A DNA stretch of 56,446 nucleotides from Candidatus Wallbacteria bacterium. GTDB lineage: Bacteria; Muiribacteriota; UBA6191; JACPRK01. Every line of letters begins with the position of its first letter. Position 1 is the first letter of the stretch. The stretch is from assembly GCA_016213845.1 (NCBI GenBank), contig JACQZN010000095.1, positions 1-56,446 of the forward strand, given 5' to 3'. Made by a program: the position numbers and the translations under genes. The notes below the pieces were generated by a model, which was given only the letters and a program-made list of their open reading frames with translations, was not told the origin of the DNA and did not search any database. Of the stretch, positions 1 through 8,600 are shown piece by piece.

Positions 1-52
1 ATCTCCCATTTCCCTGGTTGAGCCTTCGCTGTGCTCGATTCTTCATTGCCGG

Positions 53-90
53 TTCCCGGCTCCCTGTTCCCGGCTCCCTGTTCCCTGTTC
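53..90. repeat. Heptamer tandem array (YTCCCKG)n
   Basis: Five consecutive 7-bp units (TTCCCGG, CTCCCTG, TTCCCGG, CTCCCTG, TTCCCTG) followed by TTC. The array lies about 50 bp beyond the 3' end of the leftward immunity-like gene. Period 7 is shared with the arrays near 14.8 kb and 32.0 kb although the unit sequences differ. It resembles the STRR heptamer repeats known from cyanobacteria; its function here is unknown. Confidence 0.75.
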
Positions 91-136
91 GACTGGGACC
101 AGACGCGCGGGCCGGATCGAATTCTCCGACGCGCTC

Positions 137-706
137 CTAGGGTCCCCAAGCCCGTTGACCCTGGCACTTGCCTGTGACCAGGTCGACCGTGACTTCGAGG
201 TCTTCTTCGAGATCGGTGGCCGACAGGCGTAGCGTGCTTCCCTTCCGCTCGAGGATGCGGAGACCGTCGAGGGCGATGCGGCCCGTGTGCCAGCGCTCGC
301 CCTCCGCGCCGTAGGCATAAAGCTCCCAGGGATCGACCAGCAGCAGGAGTCCCAGTTCGAGGCACGGCCAGACTTGCGTGACTATTTGCGGCGCGGGAAC
401 GAAGACCAGGCCGGGCCGGGTGGCAGAGGCGAAGTACGCCGAGCCGCGCGAGACGACACAAAGCCGCGAGGGGTCGGGATGGCCGTGCACGCCCGTATGA
501 CTGTGGGGCGCGAGGCTGCCAAACTTGAAGATGCCGATCCACTCCGAGCTCTCTGGCGGCGAGAATCGGACACCGATCCCATCTGCCCCGACACCGGGCC
601 CCTCTGGCAGATAGTAGATCGGGGGCGACTGGGTTGGGAACCCGGGAAGCTCCTGCAGCACCTCGAACTCGAACGCCCTGGGGAAGTCTACTGGATCTGC
701 CGGCAT
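137..706 (-). CDS. Probable immunity protein paired with the upstream toxin-like protein
   Basis: A 189-residue soluble protein with no signal peptide or membrane segment. It begins at an ATG only 7 nt after the stop codon of the upstream secreted toxin-like gene, so the two are almost certainly co-transcribed. The protein has a mixed beta-rich pattern with Trp/Gly-containing strands (EWIGIFKFG near residue 55, ELYAYGAEGERWHTGRIALDG near 130) of the kind seen in small proteins encoded next to polymorphic toxins. I do not recognise a named family with certainty. Function as an antitoxin is inferred from position, size and cytoplasmic location. It could instead be an unrelated hypothetical protein. 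Confidence 0.6.
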   Translation of the reverse strand: MPADPVDFPRAFEFEVLQELPGFPTQSPPIYYLPEGPGVGADGIGVRFSPPESSEWIGIFKFGSLAPHSHTGVHGHPDPSRLCVVSRGSAYFASATRPGLVFVPAPQIVTQVWPCLELGLLLLVDPWELYAYGAEGERWHTGRIALDGLRILERKGSTLRLSATDLEEDLEVTVDLVTGKCQGQRAWGP

Positions 707-713
707 ATCAAGG

Positions 714-1760
714 TCAATTGCGGTTGGGCCTGAAGAACCGATGCATGATCACCTCATTGCGGCCCGACGTGGATGGGCGCGTGAAGATCTCGTAGATGCC
801 CGCTTCGCCATTCACTTCACCCGGAAGAGTGTACTGGATCGAGTCGTCGCTGAGACCGGGCCGGGCCTGGCGGAAGTAACCCGGTTTCACGGTCTGCCGG
901 CCCTGACTGAAGATGACGTCGTCGAAGCTCTGCGGGAAGTTGTGGAACGGGCCCGGTTCCTGGGCGGCGCGGGCCAGCGCGCGGGCCGAATAGATGCGCC
1001 GGGTCTCTTCGATTCCCGCCGCGGTCTCGCCCACGATGCCCGTGCCTGCCAGGGCGGCAGACTCCGAGGCGCCGACGACATCGGCGGTTGGGACGATCAT
1101 GCCCTCGTTGCGCAGGAAGTTCCAAGTGCTGCTGCCGGCATTGCGCAACGCTCCGGGCGCCGAGCGAACGAGACCGGGTGCCGCGCGGCCGAGACCATAG
1201 ATGCCGGCCGCGGCCATCGTGACGTTCTCGACGTGTCCTGTCGCAGTCCCGACCCGGCCGCCAACGTCGTAGGCATCGCGCTGTCCCATCAGCGGGCCGT
1301 AATGCGTTCCGCCGCCGAACGGGTTCACCGTGTCCGTGAACTTGTCGGTGAAGCCGGAGAGCGAGCTGATCTGTTGACCGGAACGAGCTGTCCGCCAGTA
1401 GGCGCCCGGGAAGGCACGGATCGTCGCCGGCAGGTAGGAGATCTCGTCGACTACACCGTCCCAGGCGCGGCGATACCAGGGCGAGCGCTTGTAGGCAGGC
1501 GCCGTCCCGCGCACCTGGGGCGACGAGTAGGCAAGCTGCCCGACAGGGGGACGTCCGGGCGTTGGCGCCACTTCCCGGCCCATCTGTTGCAGGCCCGGGC
1601 GAATCGGCAAGTCGGGACGTGGAGCAGACGCCTGGCTGGAGTCGCCCGCTTCGAGGAGCGCTGCTCCGAGTTTCTCGGCGGGCAAAGCGGAGGCGCCCAA
1701 GCAAGCTAGAAGGACCGCTGAAACCCAGGACCCACGCAAGAACGAGCTTCCGATGCCCAA
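714..1760 (-). CDS. Secreted polymorphic-toxin-like protein
   Basis: A 348-residue protein starting at TTG (1760), with GGGAG about 9 nt upstream; an in-frame ATG further up is followed at once by a stop. Residues 1-30 form an export signal (a weak lipobox-like LLAC is present). The middle is low-complexity Ala/Gly/Pro. The last ~80 residues are compact and well ordered: FHNFPQSFDDVIFSQG, then GYFRQARPGLSDDSIQYTLP, GEVNGEAGIYEI and EVIMHRFFRP. That block resembles C-terminal domains attached to RHS and other polymorphic toxins, whose activity I cannot name. The adjacent downstream gene fits an immunity partner. Confidence is high that it is a gene, moderate that it is a toxin. Confidence 0.65.
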   Translation of the reverse strand: MGIGSSFLRGSWVSAVLLACLGASALPAEKLGAALLEAGDSSQASAPRPDLPIRPGLQQMGREVAPTPGRPPVGQLAYSSPQVRGTAPAYKRSPWYRRAWDGVVDEISYLPATIRAFPGAYWRTARSGQQISSLSGFTDKFTDTVNPFGGGTHYGPLMGQRDAYDVGGRVGTATGHVENVTMAAAGIYGLGRAAPGLVRSAPGALRNAGSSTWNFLRNEGMIVPTADVVGASESAALAGTGIVGETAAGIEETRRIYSARALARAAQEPGPFHNFPQSFDDVIFSQGRQTVKPGYFRQARPGLSDDSIQYTLPGEVNGEAGIYEIFTRPSTSGRNEVIMHRFFRPNRN

Positions 1761-1968
1761 GCGCTCACGCTCCCATCGACGCCGCCGGTGATTGGTAGAC
1801 GGACGTAATGAAAGTGCCGTGCCAGCTGTGTGTCAGTGGCGTCAGGCCGCTCCAGCGCACGCAAGAGGAGCCGACATCGTGCGCGCGACCTGGCAGCCGA
1901 CGGGAGAGGATTCCTCCACGAGCCCCCTGTCGGGCGATGGGATTCTCTCCCTGGCCCGGGAGCCAGGA

Positions 1969-2859
1969 TCAGCCGCGCAGGCCCAGGGCCGTCAGGTCCA
2001 GTCCCGCCTGCGCGCGCGGCGGGCACCAGTAGTAGCTGCCCGTCACGGGCCGGGTGAACCGGAACAGGGCGTCGACGATTCCGTCCTCGACGCCGACCAT
2101 TCTGCGGCAGAGGGCCTCGAAGGGGTCGAAGCTGGCGCCGAAGGCGACGAACATCAGTCCGCTCGAGCCGCCGTCCGACCACGGCATCGAGCGCCGCAGC
2201 ACGAAGGCGGCGGGCTGGAAGCTCTCCTGCGCCGTGCGCTTCACGTGCGCCGAGGCCGGCGCGTCCTCGATCTCCTCGTTTCCTTCTCGCCGCCGGCCGA
2301 TGGCCAGGTCACGACTCGATGGAGACATCGAGTCGAATCGGTCGAGGTCGTGCACCCAGCGCTGCACGGCCACGAAGCTGGACCCGTCGAGACCCGGACC
2401 TTGTCTGCGGACAATCGCCGTCGCCGCAGCCTTGGCCCCGCTCGGGTTCTCCGTGCCATCCTCGAACCCGGTGAGGTCGAGCCCCTTGCCGTAGCGGAAG
2501 GCCTCGGCGACTTCCGCGGGCGCGAACGCCGGGCGCAGCAGGCTGTCCGCCTTTCGGGACTGATGAACGAGCTCGCCCCGGTCCTCTCCCCGGAGCCAGA
2601 GCCAGAGCGCGCCTTCGGTGGAGGGCATGTCGACCCCGGGCCCGGACAGCCGGGGGAACGCCCGGAGACCCGGCACACTCTTTCCGAGGAGGCAGACCGC
2701 AGAGAGGCCCAGGCCGACGACGGCCGATTCCCGGACCTCGAGCGACCGCACGCACCGCGCGACTACCCGTGGAGTGATGCCGGGATTCAGGTGGTAGGTG
2801 ACGTAGCGAGCGGCCGAGGTAACCGGCTGCAGGATGCCCGGCTGATGGTTGCGGCTCAT
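1969..2859 (-). CDS. DyP-type haem peroxidase
   Basis: A 296-residue dye-decolourising peroxidase using H2O2 to oxidise a poorly defined substrate. The family signature GFEDGTENP lies at residues 131-139, with catalytic Asp134. A probable proximal haem ligand His205 (SAHVKRT) and distal Arg222/223 (VLRRSMPW) follow, then the conserved C-terminal GLMFVAFGASFDPFEALCRRMVG-like stretch. I chose the ATG at 2859 because AGAGGA sits 8 nt before it; longer versions add a basic non-conserved N-terminus. There is no Tat or Sec signal, so it is cytoplasmic, or encapsulin cargo, though no encapsulin gene is nearby. It is divergent from argG. Confidence 0.88.
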   Translation of the reverse strand: MSRNHQPGILQPVTSAARYVTYHLNPGITPRVVARCVRSLEVRESAVVGLGLSAVCLLGKSVPGLRAFPRLSGPGVDMPSTEGALWLWLRGEDRGELVHQSRKADSLLRPAFAPAEVAEAFRYGKGLDLTGFEDGTENPSGAKAAATAIVRRQGPGLDGSSFVAVQRWVHDLDRFDSMSPSSRDLAIGRRREGNEEIEDAPASAHVKRTAQESFQPAAFVLRRSMPWSDGGSSGLMFVAFGASFDPFEALCRRMVGVEDGIVDALFRFTRPVTGSYYWCPPRAQAGLDLTALGLRG

Positions 2860-2943
2860 GGGACGCGTCCTCTCTTCCCCCTGTCGAGATGCTTTCTGGC
2901 CAGAGACTAGCACGGCGGCCGCGGCCTGGACGCGGTGGTGTAT

Positions 2944-2949
2944 TAGACT
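2944..2949 (+). promoter_or_regulatory. Candidate -10 box for leaderless argG mRNA
   Basis: TAGACT ends 8 nt before the argG ATG (2958). Transcription starting about 7 nt past the box would begin at or next to the start codon. No Shine-Dalgarno is present and no -35 consensus is evident. Confidence 0.45.
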
Positions 2950-2957
2950 GTCGCCGC

Positions 2958-4193
2958 ATGCGACGAATCGAGCGATACGGCGAGCTGAAGGGCAAGACGG
3001 TGGTGCTGGCGTTCTCGGGCGGCCTCGACACGTCGTTCTGCGTGACCTACCTGCAAGAGGTCTACGGAGCGCGGGTCATGACGGTGACGGTCGACACGGG
3101 CGGATTCGACGCCGCCGAGCTGGCGCGGATCGAGCGCCGTTCGGGAGAGCTGGGAGCGGCGGCGGGGCACCGGACCGTGGACGGCACGGAGGCGCTCTAC
3201 CGGGAGTTCCTGTCGCCGCTGATCCGAGGCAACGTGCTGCGAGGCGGAGTCTATCCGCTGTCGGTCTCGGCAGAGCGCGTGCTGCAGGCGCGGGAAGTGG
3301 CGCGGGTGGCGCTCGATGCGGGTGCGGCAGCCGTGGCGCACGGCTCCACGGGTGCGGGCAACGACCAGATCCGTTTCGACACGGCCTTCGCGGTCGTCGC
3401 GCCGGGCCTGGCGTGCCTGACGCCAATCCGCGACCTGGGCGCCGGTCGGGAGGACGAGACCCGGTATCTGGAGGCCCGCGGTGTGGCCGTCGAGAAGAAG
3501 ACGACGGCGTACTCGGTCAACGAGGGGCTCTGGGGGACCACCATCGGCGGCAAGGAGACTCACGGCAGCTGGGAGGAAGTTCCGGATCACCTCTATCCGG
3601 GCGTCACGCCCTCGCAGGCGCCGGCCGAAGGACGCGTGTTGACGCTCTCCTTCGAGCGCGGACTGCCGAGCGCGATCGATTCGGAGCCAGCGGATGGGGT
3701 GACGCTGATCCGGCGGCTGAACGCCATCGGGTGGGAGCACGGCATTGGGCGCGGCGTTCATGTCGGCGACACGATCCTGGGCATCAAGGGGCGCGTGGCG
3801 TTCTCGGCGCCCGGGCCGCACGTGTTGATCCGAGCCCACCGCGAGCTCGAGAAGCTGGTTCTGACGGGCTGGCAGGCCTTCTGGAAAGAGCAGATCTCGG
3901 CCTTCTACGGTCAGCTCTTGCACGCCGGGCAGTACTTCGACCCGGTGATGAGGGACATCGAGGCGCTGCTGGTGTCGAGCCAGGAGCGCGTCTCGGGAAA
4001 CGTGCGCGTGCGGCTCTGCCGGGGCGCCCTGGAGACGCTCGGAGCGCGGAGCCCACACTCGATGATGGACGCCCGGGTTGCTGTTTACGGTGAGGGTATG
4101 AAGCTCTGGACGGGCGAGGAAGCGCGCGGGTTCGCCAAGATCTACGGTATCCCGTCGGTGCTCTGGGCGCGCGCGGGCAAGGAGGACGAATGA
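2958..4193 (+). CDS. argG: Argininosuccinate synthase
   Basis: A 411-residue enzyme ligating citrulline and aspartate with ATP in arginine biosynthesis. The ATP-pyrophosphatase P-loop AFSGGLDTS is at residues 18-26, and the citrulline/aspartate-binding regions are recognisable (HGSTGAGNDQIRFD, YSVNEGLWGTTIGGKET). The last motif is like that of the Bacteroidetes/Chlamydia-type subgroup. The ATG at 2958 was chosen because the conserved fold begins right after it. The stop overlaps the next gene's start (ATGA), implying translational coupling. argC lies 6 kb downstream in the same orientation. No other arg genes are in the window. Confidence 0.95.
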   Translation: MRRIERYGELKGKTVVLAFSGGLDTSFCVTYLQEVYGARVMTVTVDTGGFDAAELARIERRSGELGAAAGHRTVDGTEALYREFLSPLIRGNVLRGGVYPLSVSAERVLQAREVARVALDAGAAAVAHGSTGAGNDQIRFDTAFAVVAPGLACLTPIRDLGAGREDETRYLEARGVAVEKKTTAYSVNEGLWGTTIGGKETHGSWEEVPDHLYPGVTPSQAPAEGRVLTLSFERGLPSAIDSEPADGVTLIRRLNAIGWEHGIGRGVHVGDTILGIKGRVAFSAPGPHVLIRAHRELEKLVLTGWQAFWKEQISAFYGQLLHAGQYFDPVMRDIEALLVSSQERVSGNVRVRLCRGALETLGARSPHSMMDARVAVYGEGMKLWTGEEARGFAKIYGIPSVLWARAGKEDE

Positions 4194-5269
4194 GGGTCCG
4201 GCTCAACAAGCAGGGCTCGGTTACCTACAACCTGCACCTGCCGGACGTCGTCGACGTGATCGACCGCTGCGAGGCACGCACCGGCAACGTCGTCGTCGTC
4301 CAGGCGCTCGAAGAGAAGCGCGTCTACGATCAGCTCGAGCTGGTCACGGGTCGCATGGCGCACATCTCGCGGGACGACGTGATCGCGGGCGCGCTCGGCA
4401 GCCGGCGGGCCCTGCGCGGGTTCGTCGGCAGGGTGCCCGAGAAGCTGGCCGTCGGCGACACGCTGCACGTGCTGAACCTGGGCGGTGTGATCGGCGAGTG
4501 CACGAGCGAGAACAAGGACTTCGGCCACCCGCTGCGCGTGCGCGTGCTGGGCATGGCGGTGCGCTCGGGGCGCATCCTCAGCATCGCCGCCAATGCCGTT
4601 CCGGAGCGCAAATCGCTCGGCAAGTCGGCGCCGATCGTGCTGGTGAGCGGCACCTGCATGAGCGCCGGCAAGACGATGGCCTGTTGCGAGATCGTCGCCA
4701 AGCTCACCCAGCGCGGCTACCGCGTCGCCGCCGCCAAGCTCTCGGGAGTCGCCTGCCTGCGCGATACGCTCAACATGCGCGATCACGGCGCCAGCGAGAC
4801 CCTCAGCTTCCTCGACTGCGGCTACCCCTCCACGGCCGGGCTCGACGACCTGGCGCCGCTGGCCAAGGGCATTCTCTACCACCTCAACCGCCAGAAGCCG
4901 GACGTGCTGGTCGTCGAGATGGGCGATGGCATCATCGGCGGTTATGGAGTCACTTCCGTCTTTCACGACAGCGAACTGATGGCGGCCACCGCCGCCCACG
5001 TCATGTGCGCCAACGACCTGGTCGCGGCCTGGGGCGCCCGCATGCAGATGGAATCCCACGGCCAGCGCATCGACGTCATGTGCGGCCCGGCCACCGATAA
5101 CGACGTCGGCCGCGCCTACGTCGAGAGCGATCTGGGCCTTGCCGCCGCCAACGCCCGCGTCGATCCCGATCGGCTGGCCGATCTGGTCGAAGCCTGTCTC
5201 GACGCCACACCCAAGGGCGATCGGCAACCCCGCCCCGGCAAGCTCCCGCGGCCACCCAGGCGACGGTGA
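4190..5269 (+). CDS. P-loop NTPase-like protein coupled to argG (DUF1611/MobB-like)
   Basis: A 359-residue cytoplasmic protein whose ATG overlaps the argG stop codon. Residues ~1-145 are beta-rich (GVIGECTSENKDFGHP). Residues ~150 onward form a SIMIBI-type P-loop domain: Walker A SGTCMSAGKT near 152-162, an acidic Walker-B-like VLVVEMGDGIIGG near 240, and a CANDLVAAWGA segment. This resembles DUF1611 and BioD/MobB-type ATPases. Some DUF1611 proteins (DgcN) are reported as D-glutamate N-acetyltransferases, which would be suggestive beside arginine genes, but membership of that family is uncertain from sequence reading alone. The C-terminus is Pro/Arg-rich. A role tied to arginine or a related amino acid is inferred from coupling. 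Confidence 0.75.
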   Translation: MRVRLNKQGSVTYNLHLPDVVDVIDRCEARTGNVVVVQALEEKRVYDQLELVTGRMAHISRDDVIAGALGSRRALRGFVGRVPEKLAVGDTLHVLNLGGVIGECTSENKDFGHPLRVRVLGMAVRSGRILSIAANAVPERKSLGKSAPIVLVSGTCMSAGKTMACCEIVAKLTQRGYRVAAAKLSGVACLRDTLNMRDHGASETLSFLDCGYPSTAGLDDLAPLAKGILYHLNRQKPDVLVVEMGDGIIGGYGVTSVFHDSELMAATAAHVMCANDLVAAWGARMQMESHGQRIDVMCGPATDNDVGRAYVESDLGLAAANARVDPDRLADLVEACLDATPKGDRQPRPGKLPRPPRRR

Positions 5270-5335
5270 AGTGGAACGAAATTCCAATCCAGGGTTACCC
5301 TCCCGCCGAAACCCGACCAGGGGACTGACAGCCCT

Positions 5336-5364
5336 CCTTCGACAAGCTCAGGACAGGCTCCGGC
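5336..5364 (+). repeat. REP-like element (TTCGACAAGCTCAGGACAGG type)
   Basis: Contains CCTTCGACAAGCTCAGGACA followed by GGCTC. Related copies are at 26538-26583 (inverted) and 33811-33840 (inside the NrfD gene). The same core is very common in environmental genomes. No RAYT transposase gene is visible here. Confidence 0.7.
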
Positions 5365-5540
5365 CCCCCTCTTTCTTGCAGAGACCATCGAGATGAATGC
5401 GAGCGCGGAGAGGATCGCCGATGGCTGGGCCGGCAAGTGGAAGGCTCATGCGCATGGTCGATCCATCTGCGAGCTACCAATGGCTCTACGGCCTCTGTCC
5501 GTCACGAGAAGACCCGCCCGTCCTGCAACCCGCAGCTCAG

Positions 5541-5615
5541 CGGGGGTCCAGGGGGCCACTGGCCCCTTGGCCGGGGTTCGGGGGCGGAGCCCCTGAGAGG
5601 AATCTGTACCACCCC
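5541..5615 (+). repeat. GC-rich intergenic element, copy A
   Basis: GGGGGTCCAGGGGGCC, then a CCCTTGG..GGGGTTCGGGGGC block, then AATCTGTACCACCCC. The same order of blocks occurs inverted at 10031-10113 and direct at 10289-10368; the partial copies near 9963 and 21091 match at the GGTACTGAATCC-like end. Palindromic GC blocks suggest a structured, mobile or attachment-site-like element. Confidence 0.6.
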
Positions 5616-5663
5616 AAACGGTAACCCTCTTGCTCTACTCCGCGTCCCGGAGGTCGGCACGCC

Positions 5664-8600
5664 ATGAACTCACTGATCGCGGCCCTCGGGTTCTTCGTCG
5701 TCAGCGTGCTCTACGCGCTGAGCGGGCACCTTCTGTGGCGCTTCTACGCGTTTCTCTGGAGGAGCCTGATCGGGCTGCTCGGGTTCTCGAAGAAGCAGAT
5801 CGAGCCCGAGCCGGCGAGCGCTCCCGCGGGGGCGGCAGCAACGGCGGAGGCGACCATCGGCCGCTTGCTGGCCCAGCACGGGCAGGCGCTGCTGGGGCTA
5901 CTCGGCTGTTTGCTGGCGGCCTGGGCGTTCTTCTGGCTCCTCGGAGACCTGGTCGCCGACCAGTTCACGCAGCGCGCGATCCAGCTCGCGGCGTTGCTGC
6001 TCCTCACGGCGGCCCTCCTGTTCTGGGGATTCCGTGTTCGCAGCGCCGCACCCGATACGCTCGGCACCGGCCTCTTGCTTCTTGGCTTCTTGCAGATCCC
6101 GGTCGACGCCTGGTTCTACGAGAGGTACATCCTCGGCTACACGACTCGTTCGGCTTACCAGGTGGCGTTGCTGCTTGCGGCGCTGGCGACCTTTCTGGCC
6201 GTGCGGCTGGGCAGCCGGGTCTTCAGCTGGCTGGCGCCGCAGTGCTTGCTGGCCGGCATCCTCCTCATCGGATACAAGCTCCACTGGCCCGCATCCGCCG
6301 TAAGCTACACGGCGGCTCTTTCGGGTCCTTTGCTGCTGGCGGTAGCTCTCTGGCTGGAGTCGGTGCCTCGCGCGAAGCTCCTGCTGATGCCGATGCGGGT
6401 CGCGGCGGTCGCGGCCGCGGTTGCCGCGGAGGCCAGCTTCCTCGGTTCGAGTCCCGAAGCGGTGCCGTGGTTGCCGCTGGCGGTGGCGCTCCTGGGTGGC
6501 GGGACGATCGCGACGGTCGCTTACCTGGCGTCGGACCTGCGCGGGCTGCTGCTCTTGCTCCCGTACTTCGGGTTCGCGTTCGTCGAGTACTTCGAGCGTT
6601 ACTCGACCAGCTACGGGCCGGTCGGGACGGTGGCAGCCATCGCGGGGCTGGCGCTGCTGGCGCTCGAGCGGACGCGCCGCCAGGGGGCTGAGCGGCGCCG
6701 CGGGCTCGATCCGTGGTGCGCGGTGCCCGCGCTCTTCTGCCTGTTGCTGGCGCTATCGGTGGACGGCCTGTCGGTGGCGCTCTCGGTGTCGCGCGTGGCC
6801 AACCTGACGCCACCCGGGCAGATCGCCGTGACGGGATTCGAGGACGCCGCTTCTCTCTGGGCGGACGCGGAGCGGGCGATCTTCTACCTGGCGCGGCTGG
6901 ACGGGACACTGGCGTGGGCAAGCGCGTCAGGTCCGCTGGTGGCCTGCGGGCTGATCTACCTGGGCGGAGCTGCGGCCGTCCCGCTCTTTGCGTATGGCGG
7001 CGGACTGCCGCTGGCCATCGGCGCGCTCGCGACGCTGATGCGGGCGCTGCCCTTCGAGCTGCACGGGCAGTCCTACGCGTTCTGCCTGCTGGTGATGGCC
7101 TTGCTGGGCGCGAGCGCAGGGATCGTGCTGAAGCAGCCGAGGACCTTGGCGGCCGCCCGGGCGTGCGGGCTGTTCGCTCATCTGCTCTTGCCGCTGGCCT
7201 GGTTTGCGCTGGGTTACAGGCTCTACCAGCCGAACACGACGCCGGAGTGGTTCCTGGCGCTGGTGTTCGCCGTGATCGGGGCACAGGCGATGTTCCACGG
7301 GCGAATTGCGGCCAGCTACCCGTTCCTGGCGCGGCTGGGATGCGGGATGCTGGCAGCCTCGTGGCCGCTGGCCATCGGGATGATGCCGTCGTGGGCGGCG
7401 CGCAGCGGGCTCGTGCCACTGGTGGCGTGCGGCCTGGTGGTGAACGGCGCGATCGTCGGCTGGGCGATGGCGCGCCAGGAAGTCGTTCACGCGCTGCTCG
7501 GCGCGGCCGGGCTGGTCCTCACGGTGATCGTGACGCTGACCACGGTGCTCCATGGCGAGATCGGCGCGAAGCTGGCAATCCTCGTGTTCGGCCTGCTGTT
7601 GCTCTACGCGGGAACTCGCGGCCGGCGGCGGGCGGCCGTGGGTCTGGCGGCGCTCTGGCTGGCGCTGCCGGCGGCCGCGGCCCCGCCGGCTGTGCCGCAG
7701 CGCGTCACGACCCGGGAGACGCTGCAGGCCCTGGCGCGGGCCAACGGGGACGACCCGCTGATCGCGGTGGTGCTGCGGGCCACGGACGTTCCCGTCCCCG
7801 GTTCCGAGACGACGGATCGCCTCTCGTCGAAGCTGCGAGAGGGGCTGTCGGCGCTGAGCGGGATCGATTCGGTCCAGGCGGCGCTGGCGCTGGCGGCGAG
7901 TCCCCTGCGGATTCGCGGCAGCGCCGAGAGTGTCGCCTCCATCGAGATCGACCGGGTCCGCGCGGTGCAACCGCGCTCGCTGCCCTATGCGGAGCTCGCG
8001 AAGCGGCTGCCGGGCAGACCTCGCTTGCCCGACACGACGGGCGACGAGCTCGACCGGGGCCCTGCAGACTGGGTCCACCTGCGCTTCGAGAGCGCAGCAG
8101 CGCTGGGCCGTATCCTCGATCTCTACGAGCAGCGCGGGCGCGCGATTCTGGCCGTGACGGCGCCCGGGCTGGCGCTGCCGAGCCCGGAAGCGAAGTTTCG
8201 CGAGATGGCAGGCGTCGAGCTCCGCAAGGCGATTGAAGGCTGCACGGGCGGCGTGCTGCTGATCGGCGATCCCTACCTTGGCATGGCGCCGGAGCTGGTG
8301 CTGGCCGCGCGGTTTGCCGACGAGGCCGCCGCGGAGGCGCGGGTTGCGGCCTGGAAGGCCGGGGCGGCGGGTCGCACGGGGCGGACAGGAACCGTGGCGT
8401 TCCTGGGCACGACGTCAGGCGGGACGGAGTATGTCCTGAGTGTGTTCCAGGGTCAGGGGCGGCAGCTCGGGTCGGAACCCGACTTCCGGTACGCGTCGCT
8501 GCTCGGGCTGAAAGGTCCGGACGGGCGGCTCTTCGTCAGCGAGGAAGCAGTGAAGCGGCTGGTCTCGCCAGGGTTCTGGATCGCGTCGCACCGCCGGGAG

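Larger units (their letters stand above)
5270..5663. other. Intergenic region with two repeat elements
   Basis: There is no credible gene in these 394 bp. They hold a REP-like sequence at 5336-5364 and a GC-rich element at 5541-5615, described separately. A GGAGG 10 nt before 5664 serves the next gene. Confidence 0.7.

Noticed and set aside
1792..2910. Rightward 372-codon open frame over the DyP gene
   Set aside because: It is a shadow of the peroxidase, which has clear catalytic motifs on the other strand.
5393..5667. Short rightward frames between the P-loop gene and the membrane protein
   Set aside because: They translate repeat DNA and have no family resemblance.
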